Assembly: GCA_017430325.1 (NCBI GenBank)
Contig: JAFRNE010000003.1
Coordinates: forward strand, 60,954-124,953
DNA: 64,000 nucleotides
Origin: Eubacterium sp.
GTDB taxonomy: Bacteria > Bacillota > Clostridia > Lachnospirales > Lachnospiraceae
Reading direction: 5' to 3'
The notes under the pieces are model-generated. The model searched no databases, was not told the DNA's origin, and saw only the letters and a program-made list of their open reading frames with translations. Numbering within the stretch: the stretch's first letter is position 1; every line of letters starts with the position of its first letter. The translations under genes were made by a program, and so were the position numbers. Positions 46,735-58,300 of the stretch are shown in pieces.

Positions 46735-47406
46735 ATGAGCGATGTTAAGATAATGGTAGTTGATGATGAAGCGAGGATGCGTAAGCTTGTGCGCGATTAT
46801 CTTGTTAAGAGCGGATACTTTGTTATCGAAGCTGTTGACGGAGAGGATGCTTATAACAGATTCATAAATACCAGAGATATATCACTTATCGTTATGGACA
46901 TTATGATGCCTAAGATGGACGGCTATGAGACCACTGCGGAGATCAGAAAGATCTCGAATGTTCCGATCATCCTGCTGACTGCAAAGTCTGATGAGAAGGA
47001 CGAGCTTAAGGGCTATGAGCAGGGCGTTGATGAATATATCACCAAGCCTTTCTCGCCGAAGATCCTTGTTGCAAGAATAGAGGCTGTTCTCAGACGTACA
47101 AACAGTGACGAGGATAGTGTCATTGAAGCAGGCGGTATCAGCCTTGATATTTCTGCTCACAAGGTTACTGTTGACGGTCAGGAGATCGAGCTTTCCTTCA
47201 AGGAATTTGAGCTGCTGGAGTATTTTATGAATAATCAGGGAACAGCTCTTTCCAGAGAGAAGATACTCAACAATGTCTGGAATTATGATTTCTTCGGCGA
47301 TGCGCGTACCATCGATACTCACGTTAAGAAGCTCCGCGCTAAGCTTGGATCTAAGGGAGAATACATCAGGACCATATGGGCTCTTGGATATAAATTTGAG
47401 GTATAG
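46735..47406 (+). CDS. OmpR/PhoB-family response regulator
   Basis: 223 residues. Receiver domain (1-120) with acidic pocket Asp10/Asp11, phospho-acceptor Asp55 in VMDIMMPKMDG, Thr83 and Lys104 (ITKPFSP); DNA-binding winged helix (about 130-223; EIELSFKEFELLEYFM ... RTIDTHVKKLRAKLG ... GYKFEV). Nine bases before its cognate histidine kinase. Its targets are unknown; no direct-repeat operator stands out upstream. 46580-46734 holds only a weak TATACT at 46618-46623 and SD gaggtg. Confidence 0.95.
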   Translation: MSDVKIMVVDDEARMRKLVRDYLVKSGYFVIEAVDGEDAYNRFINTRDISLIVMDIMMPKMDGYETTAEIRKISNVPIILLTAKSDEKDELKGYEQGVDEYITKPFSPKILVARIEAVLRRTNSDEDSVIEAGGISLDISAHKVTVDGQEIELSFKEFELLEYFMNNQGTALSREKILNNVWNYDFFGDARTIDTHVKKLRAKLGSKGEYIRTIWALGYKFEV

Positions 47407-47414
47407 ATCACAGT

Positions 47415-48953
47415 ATGTGTAATAATGAGGATAAAAAGCTGGGTATAAGACATGCGCTCCGATTCAAGATCGCATTTATAGTTGTAACAGTTACACTGGT
47501 CACCCTTATCTTTGGTCTTATGATAAGTCGTTCAATCATAGAGACCTTCTTCAGAAAACAGACAAAGGATGACCTTGTTAAGGCGTACAAGTTCTGTAAC
47601 CAGCTTTTCGAAGAAGCGGCTGAAAACGGTTATTCAGTAGATGAAATACAGGACAAGCTGCTTTTTTTGTACAACGATTCGAAAAACACCACGGATATGC
47701 TTGTATTTATCGTAGATAAGTCAAGCTTCACGATCTATTATTCTGTGGCTCTCGATCAGCAGGCCGCAAATAATATCAGGAATATCATCCGGAATTATGA
47801 TTTCGCCAGTATTGAAAAAAGTAAAAAAGGCTATATCATTCAGTCTACCACCCAGGATGAATTCGGCGGTGATGTAAGAGAGCAGAATGAATATTTCGAC
47901 CTGATCGGTGTACTGGATAACGGAAATATAATCATCGTAAGGCGTCCGGTAGAGAGAATTGCCAGAACCTATAAATACGTTGTGCGTCTTTTCGGATTTG
48001 TATTCTCCGGACTTATTCTTGTTGAGTTGATAGTGGTTATATTTATTTCGGCTATGTTTTCCAAACCTATTGTTAAGATGTCTCATCTTGCCAAGAGGAT
48101 GTGCGAGCTGGATTTCGATACCAAGATAAATGTAAAATCGAAGGATGAGATCGGTGTTCTCGGTAATAGTATGAATGAGCTCTCCGAGAAGCTTGAGAAG
48201 ACTATCTCAGAGCTTAAGACTGCGAATGCCAAGCTGGAAAGCGATATTGAAAATCGCGAAAAAATAGACGAGATGCGTAAGGAATTTATCTCACATGCAT
48301 CTCACGAGCTGAAGACTCCGATAGCGCTTATACAGGGCTACGCAGAGGGTCTTAAGGATAATGTTTCCGATGATCCTGAAAGTATGGAATTCTACTGCGA
48401 CGTTATAATTGATGAAGCGTCAAAGATGAATAAGCTGGTTATGAATATGCTGGACTTAAGCGAGCTTGAATTCGGTGATGATAATATTTCCATCCAGAGA
48501 TTTGATATCACGGCACTCATCAGTGAGGTTATAAAAGCGTCGAAGATCATTATAGAACAGTCAGAAGCCTCAGTGGTTGAGTTCGAGGAAAAGGATCCTG
48601 TAAATGTCTGGGCGGACGAGTTCATGATAGAAGAGGTCATTACAAACTACCTCACAAATGCTCTTCATTATGTGCAGCCTGAAGGAAAGATCAGGATATT
48701 TTACGAGCAGCCTGCCGAGGGTAAGATACGTATAAATGTCTATGACCAGGGCGAGAAGATCAAGGAGGAAGACCTGGACAAGCTCTTCATCAAGTTCTAC
48801 AAATCCGATGCTGCAAGAACGAGAGAATACGGTGGATCCGGAATCGGACTCTCTATCGTAGAGGTTATCATGAAGCGTCATAAGAATAATTACGGCGTTT
48901 ACAATACTGAAGACGGTGTTGTATTTTACTTCGAACTTGACAGGGCGTTGTAA
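47415..48953 (+). CDS. Sensor histidine kinase (HAMP-HisKA-HATPase)
   Basis: 512 residues. TM1 about 17-43, an extracytoplasmic sensor region of about 145 residues (possibly PAS/Cache-like, no clear ligand motif), TM2 about 188-213, HAMP (about 214-265), coiled coil, HisKA with phospho-His297 in SHASHELKTP, and HATPase with N-box NYLTNALHYV, DQGEKI (G1-like) and GGSGIGLSIV. Forms a two-component pair with the upstream regulator. The signal cannot be inferred. Confidence 0.94.
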   Translation: MCNNEDKKLGIRHALRFKIAFIVVTVTLVTLIFGLMISRSIIETFFRKQTKDDLVKAYKFCNQLFEEAAENGYSVDEIQDKLLFLYNDSKNTTDMLVFIVDKSSFTIYYSVALDQQAANNIRNIIRNYDFASIEKSKKGYIIQSTTQDEFGGDVREQNEYFDLIGVLDNGNIIIVRRPVERIARTYKYVVRLFGFVFSGLILVELIVVIFISAMFSKPIVKMSHLAKRMCELDFDTKINVKSKDEIGVLGNSMNELSEKLEKTISELKTANAKLESDIENREKIDEMRKEFISHASHELKTPIALIQGYAEGLKDNVSDDPESMEFYCDVIIDEASKMNKLVMNMLDLSELEFGDDNISIQRFDITALISEVIKASKIIIEQSEASVVEFEEKDPVNVWADEFMIEEVITNYLTNALHYVQPEGKIRIFYEQPAEGKIRINVYDQGEKIKEEDLDKLFIKFYKSDAARTREYGGSGIGLSIVEVIMKRHKNNYGVYNTEDGVVFYFELDRAL

Positions 48954-49005
48954 TAAATTGATAAAAGAATTAATTTTTTTAAATATAAAATTGTCATGCT
49001 GTATA

Positions 49006-49034
49006 TTGACATTTTATACAATGAAAAGTATTAT
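49006..49034 (+). promoter_or_regulatory. Promoter of the DUF6465 gene
   Basis: TTGACA (49006-49011), 17 bases, TATTAT (49029-49034), 44 bases before the start codon. Confidence 0.75.
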
Positions 49035-49077
49035 GTTTGGTAGTCAGTGAATTGTTTTTATATAACAGGAGGGAATT

Positions 49078-49275
49078 ATGAAGACTGATTTTTATGTAGA
49101 GTTCTTTGGCAAGCAGGTTAATAAGGAAGATCTTGTAAAGGCAGCAAAGAAGATCTGGACAGACGCTGGAAATAAGGCTTCTGATCTCAAGAGCCTTGAT
49201 CTTTATCTTAAGCCGGAAGACAACGCTGTTTACTATGTATTCAACAATACAGAGAGCGGTTCTTTCGAGGCGTAA
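49078..49275 (+). CDS. DUF6465-family small protein
   Basis: 65 residues with AGGAGGG before the ATG. The pattern MKTDFYVEFFGKQV-x-KEDLVKAAKKIW followed by LKSLDLYLKPEDNAVYYVFN and a short GSFE tail matches the DUF6465 family found in Lachnospiraceae. No catalytic residues, membrane segments or cysteines. Monocistronic with a near-consensus promoter and strong terminator, so it is probably abundant. Function unknown. Confidence 0.85.
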   Translation: MKTDFYVEFFGKQVNKEDLVKAAKKIWTDAGNKASDLKSLDLYLKPEDNAVYYVFNNTESGSFEA

Positions 49276-49288
49276 TTATGTAATACCA

Positions 49289-49325
49289 AAAAGCAGTACG
49301 GGTTCACCGTGCTGCTTTTGTTTTT
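49289..49325 (+). terminator. Terminator of the DUF6465 gene
   Basis: 13-bp stem (49289-49301 / 49307-49319, one G-U) with a 5-base loop, then T4GT5. Confidence 0.85.
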
Positions 49326-49402
49326 CGGGGCTGTACATAATAAGCGGAAGAAAAGTACGGAGATGTATTTATATATTTTAAATATGTTTTTTCTTCTATA
49401 AG

Positions 49403-49431
49403 TTGAAATGAAAATAGAGATATAGTAGAAT
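49403..49431 (+). promoter_or_regulatory. Promoter of hisH
   Basis: TTGAAA (49403-49408), 17 bases, TAGAAT (49426-49431), 30 bases upstream of the hisH ATG. Confidence 0.6.
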
Positions 49432-49461
49432 TGTATGGTCTGTTAGATTTAGGAGGTAAAT

Positions 49462-50067
49462 ATGATCGCGATAATTGATTATGATGCAGGAAATATAAAA
49501 AGCGTTGAGAAGGCTTTGCAGTATCTTGGCTGTGAGGCAGTTATCACAAGAGACAAGGATGTTATCATGAATGCAGATCATGTGATACTTCCGGGAGTAG
49601 GTGCCTTCGGCGATGCAATGAAGAAGCTGAGGGATTATGACCTTGAAACTGTTATCAAGGATTACGTTGCAACAGGCAAGCCTTTCCTCGGCATATGCCT
49701 CGGCTTACAGCTTCTCTTCAGAGAGAGTGAGGAAACACCGGGAGTTACAGGACTTGACCTGATACCTGGTAAGATAAAAAGGATACCGGATGCAGAGGGA
49801 CTTAAGATCCCGCAGATCGGCTGGAACAGCCTTGAGATAGCTCCGGATAAGAAGCTCTACAAGGGCGTTAAGCAGGGCTCCTTCGTATATTTTGTACATT
49901 CATATTATCTTGAATGTGAAGACGAGGATGACGTTGCTGCAACAACCTTCTACAGCACAAAGATACATGCTTCGGTTGAACATGGAAATATATATGCCTG
50001 CCAGTTCCATCCGGAGAAGAGCAGCGAGGTTGGACTTACGATACTGAAGAATTTTGTTGAATTATAA
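49462..50067 (+). CDS. hisH: Imidazole glycerol phosphate synthase, glutaminase subunit
   Basis: 201 residues. Class I glutamine amidotransferase with nucleophile Cys in PFLGICLGLQLLF and the His/Glu pair in QFHPEKSS; N-terminus IAIIDYDAGNIKSVEKAL. Supplies ammonia through HisF to make IGP and AICAR in histidine synthesis. Perfect AGGAGGT before the ATG. Only hisH and hisF are here; the rest of the pathway must be elsewhere. Confidence 0.97.
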   Translation: MIAIIDYDAGNIKSVEKALQYLGCEAVITRDKDVIMNADHVILPGVGAFGDAMKKLRDYDLETVIKDYVATGKPFLGICLGLQLLFRESEETPGVTGLDLIPGKIKRIPDAEGLKIPQIGWNSLEIAPDKKLYKGVKQGSFVYFVHSYYLECEDEDDVAATTFYSTKIHASVEHGNIYACQFHPEKSSEVGLTILKNFVEL

Positions 50068-50147
50068 AGATTGATGATATGGCCTGGTCAGAATTAATCT
50101 GGTTGGGCGATCGGATAATAGATTTTTTACAGATATAAGGAGCAGAT

Positions 50148-50975
50148 ATGCTGACAAAAAGAATCATCCCGTGCCTTGATGTTAAGGACGGAAGAGTTGT
50201 TAAAGGAATAAATTTTGTGGATCTTATCGATGCGGGTGATCCTGTTGAATGTGGTCTTGCTTATGATAAGGCCGGAGCGGATGAACTTGTATTTCTCGAT
50301 ATTACCGCTTCTTCTGACAGAAGAAATATAGTGGCAGACATGGTAAGACGTGTGGCTGAGACTGTATTTATCCCGTTTACGGTTGGCGGCGGTATCAGAA
50401 CTGTTGATGATTTCCGCGCGATACTCAGAGAGGGTGCAGATAAGATATCTGTGAACTCAGCTGCGATAGATGATCCTTATCTTATCGATAGGGCTGCTGA
50501 AAAGTTCGGAAGCCAGTGTGTTGTTGTTGCGATAGATGCAAGAAGACGAAGAGTCGGTAAGGCAGCTGATCCAAGCCTTTCATATTCTGAGAGTATAAGA
50601 ATGAATGATGAGTGGAAGCCTTCTGACGGCTGGACTATCTATAAGAATGGTGGTCGTCTCGACATGGGTATCGATGCCATCGAGTGGGCAAAGAAATGCG
50701 AGGAGCTGGGAGCAGGAGAAATACTTCTGACAAGCATGGATGCTGACGGAACCAAGGCAGGCTACGACAACGAACTCACCAGAATGGTTGCCGAAAATGT
50801 AAATATACCTGTTATCGCTTCGGGCGGCGCAGGAACAAAAGAGCACTTCTATGAGACACTTACAGAGGGTAAGGCTGATGCAGCTCTTGCTGCTTCACTT
50901 TTCCACTTCAAGGAGCTTGAGATCTCAGAGGTTAAGAAATACCTTAGAGATAAGGGCGTACCAGTGAGACTGTAA
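50148..50975 (+). CDS. hisF: Imidazole glycerol phosphate synthase, cyclase subunit
   Basis: 275 residues, against about 252 normally. (beta/alpha)8 barrel with catalytic Asp11 ([12 protein letters not shown]) and Asp130 (VVAIDARR) at the canonical positions and phosphate-binding VGGGIR and SGGAG loops. About 25 extra residues (about 133-160, [16 protein letters not shown]) lengthen the loop after Asp130. Forms the HisH-HisF complex. Separated from hisH by 80 bases without a terminator. Confidence 0.96.
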   Translation: MLTKRIIPCLDVKDGRVVKGINFVDLIDAGDPVECGLAYDKAGADELVFLDITASSDRRNIVADMVRRVAETVFIPFTVGGGIRTVDDFRAILREGADKISVNSAAIDDPYLIDRAAEKFGSQCVVVAIDARRRRVGKAADPSLSYSESIRMNDEWKPSDGWTIYKNGGRLDMGIDAIEWAKKCEELGAGEILLTSMDADGTKAGYDNELTRMVAENVNIPVIASGGAGTKEHFYETLTEGKADAALAASLFHFKELEISEVKKYLRDKGVPVRL

Positions 50976-51007
50976 AAAACCAGGTATAGAAATAGATTGG
51001 AATAACA

Positions 51008-51424
51008 ATGATAGTTATTGAAGAGAAAAAACTGACGGTAGATGAATATCTTGGACTTCGTGCCAAGGTTGGTTGGAAGAAGCTGACCAGAGTGCAGGCT
51101 AAGAAATCGATAGATAATGCCCTTTATATGGTGGCTGCTTATGATAACGGTATGCTTGTAGGTATGGGAAGGATAGTAGGCGACGGTGCTGTTATCTGCT
51201 ATATTCAGGATCTGATAGTTACGCCTGAATGTCACGGCAGAGGTATAGGCACTCAGATGATCGATAAGCTTCGTGAGTTTGTTGTGAGTCTGAAGGAAAG
51301 CCCTGAGCAGGAGATCATGTTCGGCCTTATGTGCGCAAAGGGGCGTGAAAGCTTTTATATTAAAAACGGTTTCACAGCGCGTCCGACTGAAAAACTTGGC
51401 CCGGGTATGATACAATACTTATAG
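51008..51424 (+). CDS. GNAT-family N-acetyltransferase
   Basis: 138 residues. GNAT fold with AAYDNGMLVGMGRIVGDG (beta strands), YIQDLIVTPECHGRGIGTQM holding the acetyl-CoA pyrophosphate loop (Q/R-x-x-G-x-G/A pattern HGRGIG), and a C-terminal YIKNGFTARPTEKLGPGM of the type seen in small single-domain GNATs. Substrate unknown (amine or N-terminal amino group). 32 bases after hisF, perhaps co-transcribed. Confidence 0.88.
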   Translation: MIVIEEKKLTVDEYLGLRAKVGWKKLTRVQAKKSIDNALYMVAAYDNGMLVGMGRIVGDGAVICYIQDLIVTPECHGRGIGTQMIDKLREFVVSLKESPEQEIMFGLMCAKGRESFYIKNGFTARPTEKLGPGMIQYL

Positions 51425-51482
51425 GGATATAAAACATAATAATTTGATGCTGCAGAAGCATCTGAAAAGATCAGGACATAAA

Positions 51483-52112
51483 ATGGACATAAAACAGATC
51501 AAGAGAAAACTGAATAGCAGTGTTCCCTACATGACATTCTTTTTTATAATCGTTAATGTCCTGATTTTTGTAATTGAGGAGATAGTCGGTGACAGTGAAG
51601 CGGGAGATGTGGTTTTAAAGATGGGAGCCCTGTATATGCCGAAGATCAAAGAAGGCCAGTGGTACAGGTTCCTTATGGCCTGTTTTCTGCATTTTGGCTA
51701 TGAACATCTTGCCGGAAATATGCTTGCGCTATTTGCGGTCGGTCCATATGTAGAAGGCTTCTTCGGACATTTAAAGTTTACTGTTATTTATCTTGCTGCA
51801 GGTCTTTCCGGCAATGCTTTTGTATATCTGATGGAGCAGAAAAGCGGTGAGTTTAATGTTACGGCAGGAGCTTCCGGTGCGATATTTGGACTTTTCGGCG
51901 TACTTATAATATTTGCTTTCAATAGAGAAATGCGAGAAACTTTTCCGCTACCGAGAGTTATACTCGGACTGATACTGATGTTTGTACCGAGTTTTACAGA
52001 AGAAGGCATCAGTATCAATGGACATATCGGCGGTTTCCTTGGCGGTACGATAGTTGGTTTTTTATTCTATATATATTTAGAAAACATAAATAATAAAAGA
52101 AGAAGGAATTAG
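51483..52112 (+). CDS. Rhomboid-family intramembrane serine protease
   Basis: 209 residues from ATG 51483 (AGGA seven bases upstream); ATG 51447 and TTG 51444 give a longer N-terminus without SD. About six membrane helices. Rhomboid signatures: HFGYEHLAGN (His75, Asn79), catalytic Ser131 in GASGAIFG and catalytic His181 in NGHIGGFLGG. Small bacterial rhomboid; substrates are cleaved in or near their membrane segment. The next gene makes a large surface protein with several hydrophobic segments, a possible but untested client. Confidence 0.93.
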   Translation: MDIKQIKRKLNSSVPYMTFFFIIVNVLIFVIEEIVGDSEAGDVVLKMGALYMPKIKEGQWYRFLMACFLHFGYEHLAGNMLALFAVGPYVEGFFGHLKFTVIYLAAGLSGNAFVYLMEQKSGEFNVTAGASGAIFGLFGVLIIFAFNREMRETFPLPRVILGLILMFVPSFTEEGISINGHIGGFLGGTIVGFLFYIYLENINNKRRRN

Positions 52113-52373
52113 AGCAGTATAGAATAAGAAAAATTCTAAAATAATTGCAGCGTCTTTTTTTGATTATTACTAAATTCTGTGATTTATAAAGTCAATCTAT
52201 AAAGTCAATTTGCTCAATAAATAAAACATATTAAGTCGAAATTAATCTGGATTTAGCTGAAATCGCATAGATATAATTATAATAATCGAGTATAATTAAA
52301 TTGGTTCGGTGTATTTATACGTAAATATGATAGACCGAGGAGATTATTATTAGTGTAGGAGAAATGGTTAAAA
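52113..52373 (+). other. AT-rich intergenic leader before the RHS gene
   Basis: 261 bases. Holds a short direct repeat (two copies of tataaagtcaat around 52193-52210), two TATAAT hexamers (52272-52277 and 52291-52296) without good -35 boxes, a small palindromic stem tattta-tacg-taaata (52313-52328) flanked by tcggt/accga, and SD taggaga about 11 bases before the RHS ATG. No known riboswitch is recognised. Confidence 0.4.
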
Positions 52374-55300
52374 ATGAGAAGGGGATTTACTGGGGCGATA
52401 CTTTTGGTGGTATTGCTGTTTTTTGTGGACACATTTTTATTGGCTAGGCAGGGTGTTGTAACAGCTGCGGAAGTGAAGGAAACGTATGATGTAGATGATG
52501 AGACTGATGCAGTTAAGAAGGCGGATGAACCGGATGGTGAGACCGGGGCAGAAAAGCAACATTCTATTGAAGAAACTAAAGATCAGATCATTCGTGAGGC
52601 AACTCAGTATTTAGTGGATAATTATGAAGATGACGGAAGCTATAGTGACGGATACAGCTATAATACTACGGCCGAAGTATGTTTTGTTCTGAATTCATAT
52701 ACAGAGGAAGACACAAGGAAGTCTGTCGACTGGCTGAAGCAGCAGGATTATAGTAACAACATAGATAATTTATCCAGATTTATCATCGCCTCAAATGAAA
52801 CGGCGTTAATAGACACGGTTCTCAGAACTCAAAATGTAGATGGAGGCTTTGGACTTAACTCTGAATTTCAGAGTGATGTCCCGGATTCATTACTTGTTCT
52901 GGAGGCTGCAAACAGGGTTAATTCCCCGGAATATGCCGGTAATCTGAAGAGACTTACAGGGTATATAACAGATAAATCCTACGGTAACGGTTCATATCCT
53001 TATGTGGAGGGCGGAGAAGAAGATATCATCCTCTCTTCACGAGTTTTATATAATCTTATAGTTTATAACAAAAACTATTCTGACGACAATTCGTCGCTTG
53101 TCAGATCGATAAGCAAAACAATCAATTATATAAAAACTGAATATGATGTGGATTTTTCACAGGAAAGTATAGAGAAGAATCTCTATGCAGCAATTGCTCT
53201 TCAAGAAGCCGGTGAAAGAGTAGATTATGAAAATGCTGTCAAGGCTCTTTTTGATGTTCAGAAGGAGAATGGAAGCTTTTATAATAATGCACATTTTACT
53301 GCACTTGTCATATGGTTTCTTGGTAATTATACAGAGAAGGAACGATTTATAGCGGATGAATATGTAGAGCCGACCGGGCATAAACCGGGTTCTGATACAG
53401 ACAAAGTGGATGAATCTAAAAGTGAGGAAGCTGACAGTAACACCGGAATATCAAATCAGCAGCATGAAGGACATGATGTAGAAGGATCAGGTCAGCAGCA
53501 AACCGGAAAAGAGGCTGAGATAATTAGTGACACAGAGGAAAAGACAGCTGACGATAAGGGTGAAAAACCCAAAACATCGGATGACTTCAACAGTGGTATG
53601 ATAATAGTATTCGCTGTATCAGGACTTGCGATATTATTGCTGGTATTTCTGAAGAAAAAGAAAAGGTCAACCGGACGTAAAGTACTGTCTGTTGTTCTCA
53701 TTATATCAGTTGTAATGACCTCCTTTTCAGGGGTAAGAGCGTCAGCGGATACAGATGAAGATAACCTCAGTATATCAAACCGAGCAGTAAAAGATATAGA
53801 CAAACAGGCAGAAAACCAAGGACTGATCGATGTTGTTACACCGCTTGAAATATATAACTATGTCAGGAAAAATGTAAGATCCGAGGCAGGGCTGAAAGGC
53901 AGTAGAAGTCTTGATGAAATACTAAGTGATAAGAAGTCTTCCGCCGCTGAAAATGTCATACTGTTTGGTAAGTTGCTCAGTGATAGAGGATATAAGACAA
54001 AATATGTGCTTGGCAGGGCTCTTCTCACAGGAGAACAGCTTAAGTGGATAACCGGCGCTGATACAGTTGCCGGAGCAGAAGAAGAGTATAAGAAACTTGG
54101 GATAGATATAGAGAAAAAAGAGCAGGCGGATGGTACTGCTCTGTTTGCCGTACCTCATATTTGGATCAGGACATTTGTTCCTGTTACAGATTATCGCTGT
54201 GCCGGAAATAACGGCGGAAGATATGAGTGGCTGGAGCTTGATGCATATGTTAAAAACAATGATGTGGAGAGCGTAGGTGAACTGAGTCTTATTCCACACA
54301 GCCTTCCTTACGGAACCGAAGGGATGGTAGAGAACGAAAAGCCTGTGATCTATGATGAGCTCCCTGAGGATTTATTTGTCGATCAAGAGACAACGACAGA
54401 GAAAGAAGTAACAGAGGACACGACAGAAAATATAGCAGAAGATACAACAGAGAAAGGTTCAACTGAGTCAATAACCACCGGGGAGCAAATAATCGAGGAT
54501 CCAACCACCGAAAAACCGGATGACCAAACGACTGAAGAGCCAAGTAAAACGACAGCAGAAGATCCAACGACCGAGAAAACGGAAGAACCAACCACCGAAG
54601 AGCCGGATGAGGAGGGAGCTTTCTTCAGGGTATTTGACTCTGCTGATGATTTTGTGACAGGCGACGGACAGCTTGATATAGACGGGAGACAGCTTGATTC
54701 AAACGCCTTTTTTGGAACAACTGTTCTTGGTGAAAATCAGTTTAACGTCAGACTTGGCAGTGATGAGGCGGGTATAACACTTGATAAAGATGAGCACAAA
54801 TATCTGACATGGGGTACCGAGTATTATTTTTCTGATTTTGATGTATATCAGGCTTTAGACACACAGCTCGATGGTCAGAATGATAAATATAAGGGTGAAT
54901 ACAGACTTGTTTTCAAAACCCATTCACAGCCTGAAACTATAAATCTATACAAAGATCATGCTTATGCAGTATCAAACGAAACTCGTTCGTGGGATGATGC
55001 CGAGAAGGCATGTGAGAGTATGGGAGGACATCTTGTTATCATTGATGATGCAGAAGAAAATGCATATATCAGGGACATCGCAAATGAATCAGGTAACGGC
55101 GGATATGTAGCGATAGGTTACACTGACCGGGATAACGAAGGCAGATGGAAATGGGTTGCACCAACGGATTCCACATTTGAAGGATGGCATAGTGGCGAGC
55201 CGAACGATGGAATAGGCTATAACGCACAGGATCATGCCTATATGTACTCTGACGGAACATGGGATGACGGATGGGAAGGTTTTCATTATTATGTATGTGA

Positions 55301-58300
55301 ATGGGACAATATCGATGCAGTCGGTACTTATGACATGTCTAGCGTTACATTGGTTATGGAGGTAAGTGACAAGGTTGGGTTAAATATTGCCGAAGATCAG
55401 GATGTTATTATTACAGATCTGAAAAATGGCTATAAGCAGCTTATTTTCAATATCGATCTTAGCAGTGTGGATCGTTTTACTGTCCCTGTGGAGATTGATA
55501 AAGATAAGGTTTACAGCACGCTAATAAAGAATATTAACCTTTTCTATTCTACAGGACTGGCAGATAAAGATGAAAAGCTGGGAAATGTGAGCTTTGAAAA
55601 TACAGATTATGCCGAATCGGGACTCTGGAGTGCAGTCGTTGATTCGGGAAAAAACGGTAGTGTCTGGAATTATCTGGATATCGATGCGCTTTACGAAATG
55701 TCGGGTTATACGGTCGTATGTGCTGCGGCTTCAGATAACGTAGGAGATGCAGCTTACTACAGAAACGGATATGGACGTAGGATAAGTACTGATGAGATGT
55801 ATTCGGAGCAGGGGCTGCAGAACCTTGTCGGAAGATATTTGTATATCAGTGTCTATGTTGAGCCCGGAGTGAAGAATACAGTTCCATTTATAAACCGCAT
55901 CAAGGTGGGTGCAGATACAGAGAAGAGACCGGTAAAAAGAGATAAAAAGTATTCCGAGATAAGGATAAACGGCGATGATGTGGTAGATATCGATTCCAAA
56001 TCCTCATATGAGTTCTATGTGATAACAAATGAGCAAAATGAGGATGATGTTGTATGGTGTGTAAATGGTAAAGCGGTAGAAAATATTTATACATCATTTA
56101 ACTATATTTTCTCTGACTCAGAGGAAGGAGAGTATACTTTAAAAGCGTATTTTCGAGATGATCCGGAACACTATGCTGAGAAGACCGTAACAGTGGTAAG
56201 GGCTGAGAATCATGATCTGAAGAATGCCATAAATGAAAGACTCAAATATCCGTATTTCAATATGTATCTTGATAAAACTGCCTACTATTCAGGGGACGAT
56301 ATAAAGGTTATTACAGATATACCTGATGATGCAGATGTTGAAATGATGTTTGATGGGAAAGCTAATGAGGCTGTATTGACTGAAGGAAGCTTTGTCATAG
56401 AAGATGTAACAACCGGAAACCATAGGATAAGTATCAGCATAAAGAATAAGAGCGGAAACAGATTTTCAAGGACTATAAATGTCAATGTGTATGATGTCGG
56501 ACCTTCGGTAAAAACATGGTTTGACAAGGATAAATATTTCAGCGGTGATGACGTTACACTTTTTGTAGAAGAGGGCTACAGATTTGTTGATGCGTTGATA
56601 GATGGAAGAGGTAATGAAAAAGATGAGGATAACAGTGGGGCTGATGGCGGTGACACGGCGACAGATGGTGGCATCGATGATGAGAACGACATCCTTCATA
56701 TATCTGAGTCAGGAGATAGTGTAAGATTCAATAAACCTTCTTCAGGTAATCATGTTTTAAATGTCAGTCTTGTAAAACTGAATGATGAAACGGAGAGCGG
56801 TGATCCGGAAAGCGGTGAGCCGGAAAATACTGATCCTGAAGCAGATAATGAAGAGATAAAGCTCCAGATATATCTGTTTATTAACAGCGGTCGCGTGACA
56901 CCAACATTGGACGATGTTGTTACTGTTTATGATAATGACAAAACTCCGCCGGTCGCAGAAATCATCTCGCCTGAAGCAGATACTGAACTTAGCGGTAAGG
57001 TACAGATCGTCTGCACGGTAAAGGATGAACTGAAGCTTAATAAATACACTGTAAAATGCTGTAAACTGGATGCGGAAGGGGAAGTCGTAAGTGAGGATAT
57101 CTTCTGCGAGGGAACAGAGAACATAGTTGAAGAGACAGTAGGAGAGATAGATACAGATAAGCTTACTGAAGGTGACTATAAGATCGTTCTTGAAGCATGG
57201 GATATGGCCGGAAACAGCTCGTATTCCGAGATTATTATCACTGTAACCGAGGTAGAAGAACAGACAACTGAGGAAGAGGAAGAACCAACGACGGAGGACG
57301 TAGAAAATCCGACAACAGAAGAACCGGAGGAACCAACAACAGAAGATTTAGAGGAACCGTCAACCGAGGAACCATATGAACCTGAAAATCCGGATGATAA
57401 AACTGCTCCGACAGTAAGTATCATTACACCGGCTGAGGGTGATATCCTGAAGGCTCCGACAGATATAAAAGGCTCAGCTTATGATGAGAGTGAGCTTTCC
57501 TTCTGGCGCCTTGAGTATAGAGCGGCTGATTCGGTGGATTACACACTCATAAAAGAGGGCATCGAAAACATAAGCAGTGGTGTTATAGGAAACTTTGACA
57601 CAACTCTTCTTATGAATGGCAGGTACGAGATCAGACTTACAGCAATGGACAAGGGCGGTAATACTGCAACTGCTTCAAGAAACGTATATGTTGAAGGAAA
57701 TCTCAAGGTCGGAAATATGCATATAGGCTTTACCGACCTTACCGACAACATAGGTAAAGCCGGGGTAAGTGTCAATAGGATATATGACAGCAGAAACAAA
57801 GAAAGCGGTGACTTTGGATATGGCTGGAGCATGGATACATCCGGCATGAAGCTTATCGAGAACCATCCGATCACTGACGGCTATGATATGTCAATATCAG
57901 GCTCAGCCTTCAGGATGACCTACCGCCTGTATGAAACCGTAAGCCATGATGTTATTGTGACATACGGGGATGGCAGCAGTGACAGATTCTCACTTGTCAT
58001 AAACGGAGGGACAAGAACGCTTACTCCTGTGGACGAAGTGAGCTTCTCATACAGATGTGTGACTGATCCAAAGCTCAGTCTGGAAATACTTGCAGATACA
58101 ACTGCGTATTATGATTATGGTGAGCTGCTCTTTGATGATGAGGATATTTACGATTTATATGATTTTAAACTGACTGACGGTGACGGAACCATCTATTACC
58201 TGAGCAAAACTTCCGGAGTTTACAGGATCGAAGATAATTACGGACGTGTCGTAAATATAGACAGGAACGGATATCATGGTCAGGATGGTCAGGGAATAAG

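Noticed and set aside
53640..53760. Separate start for the second half of the RHS protein
   Set aside because: No start codon with an SD at a suitable place near the second signal-like segment, so a single ORF is annotated and the fusion is reported as a finding.
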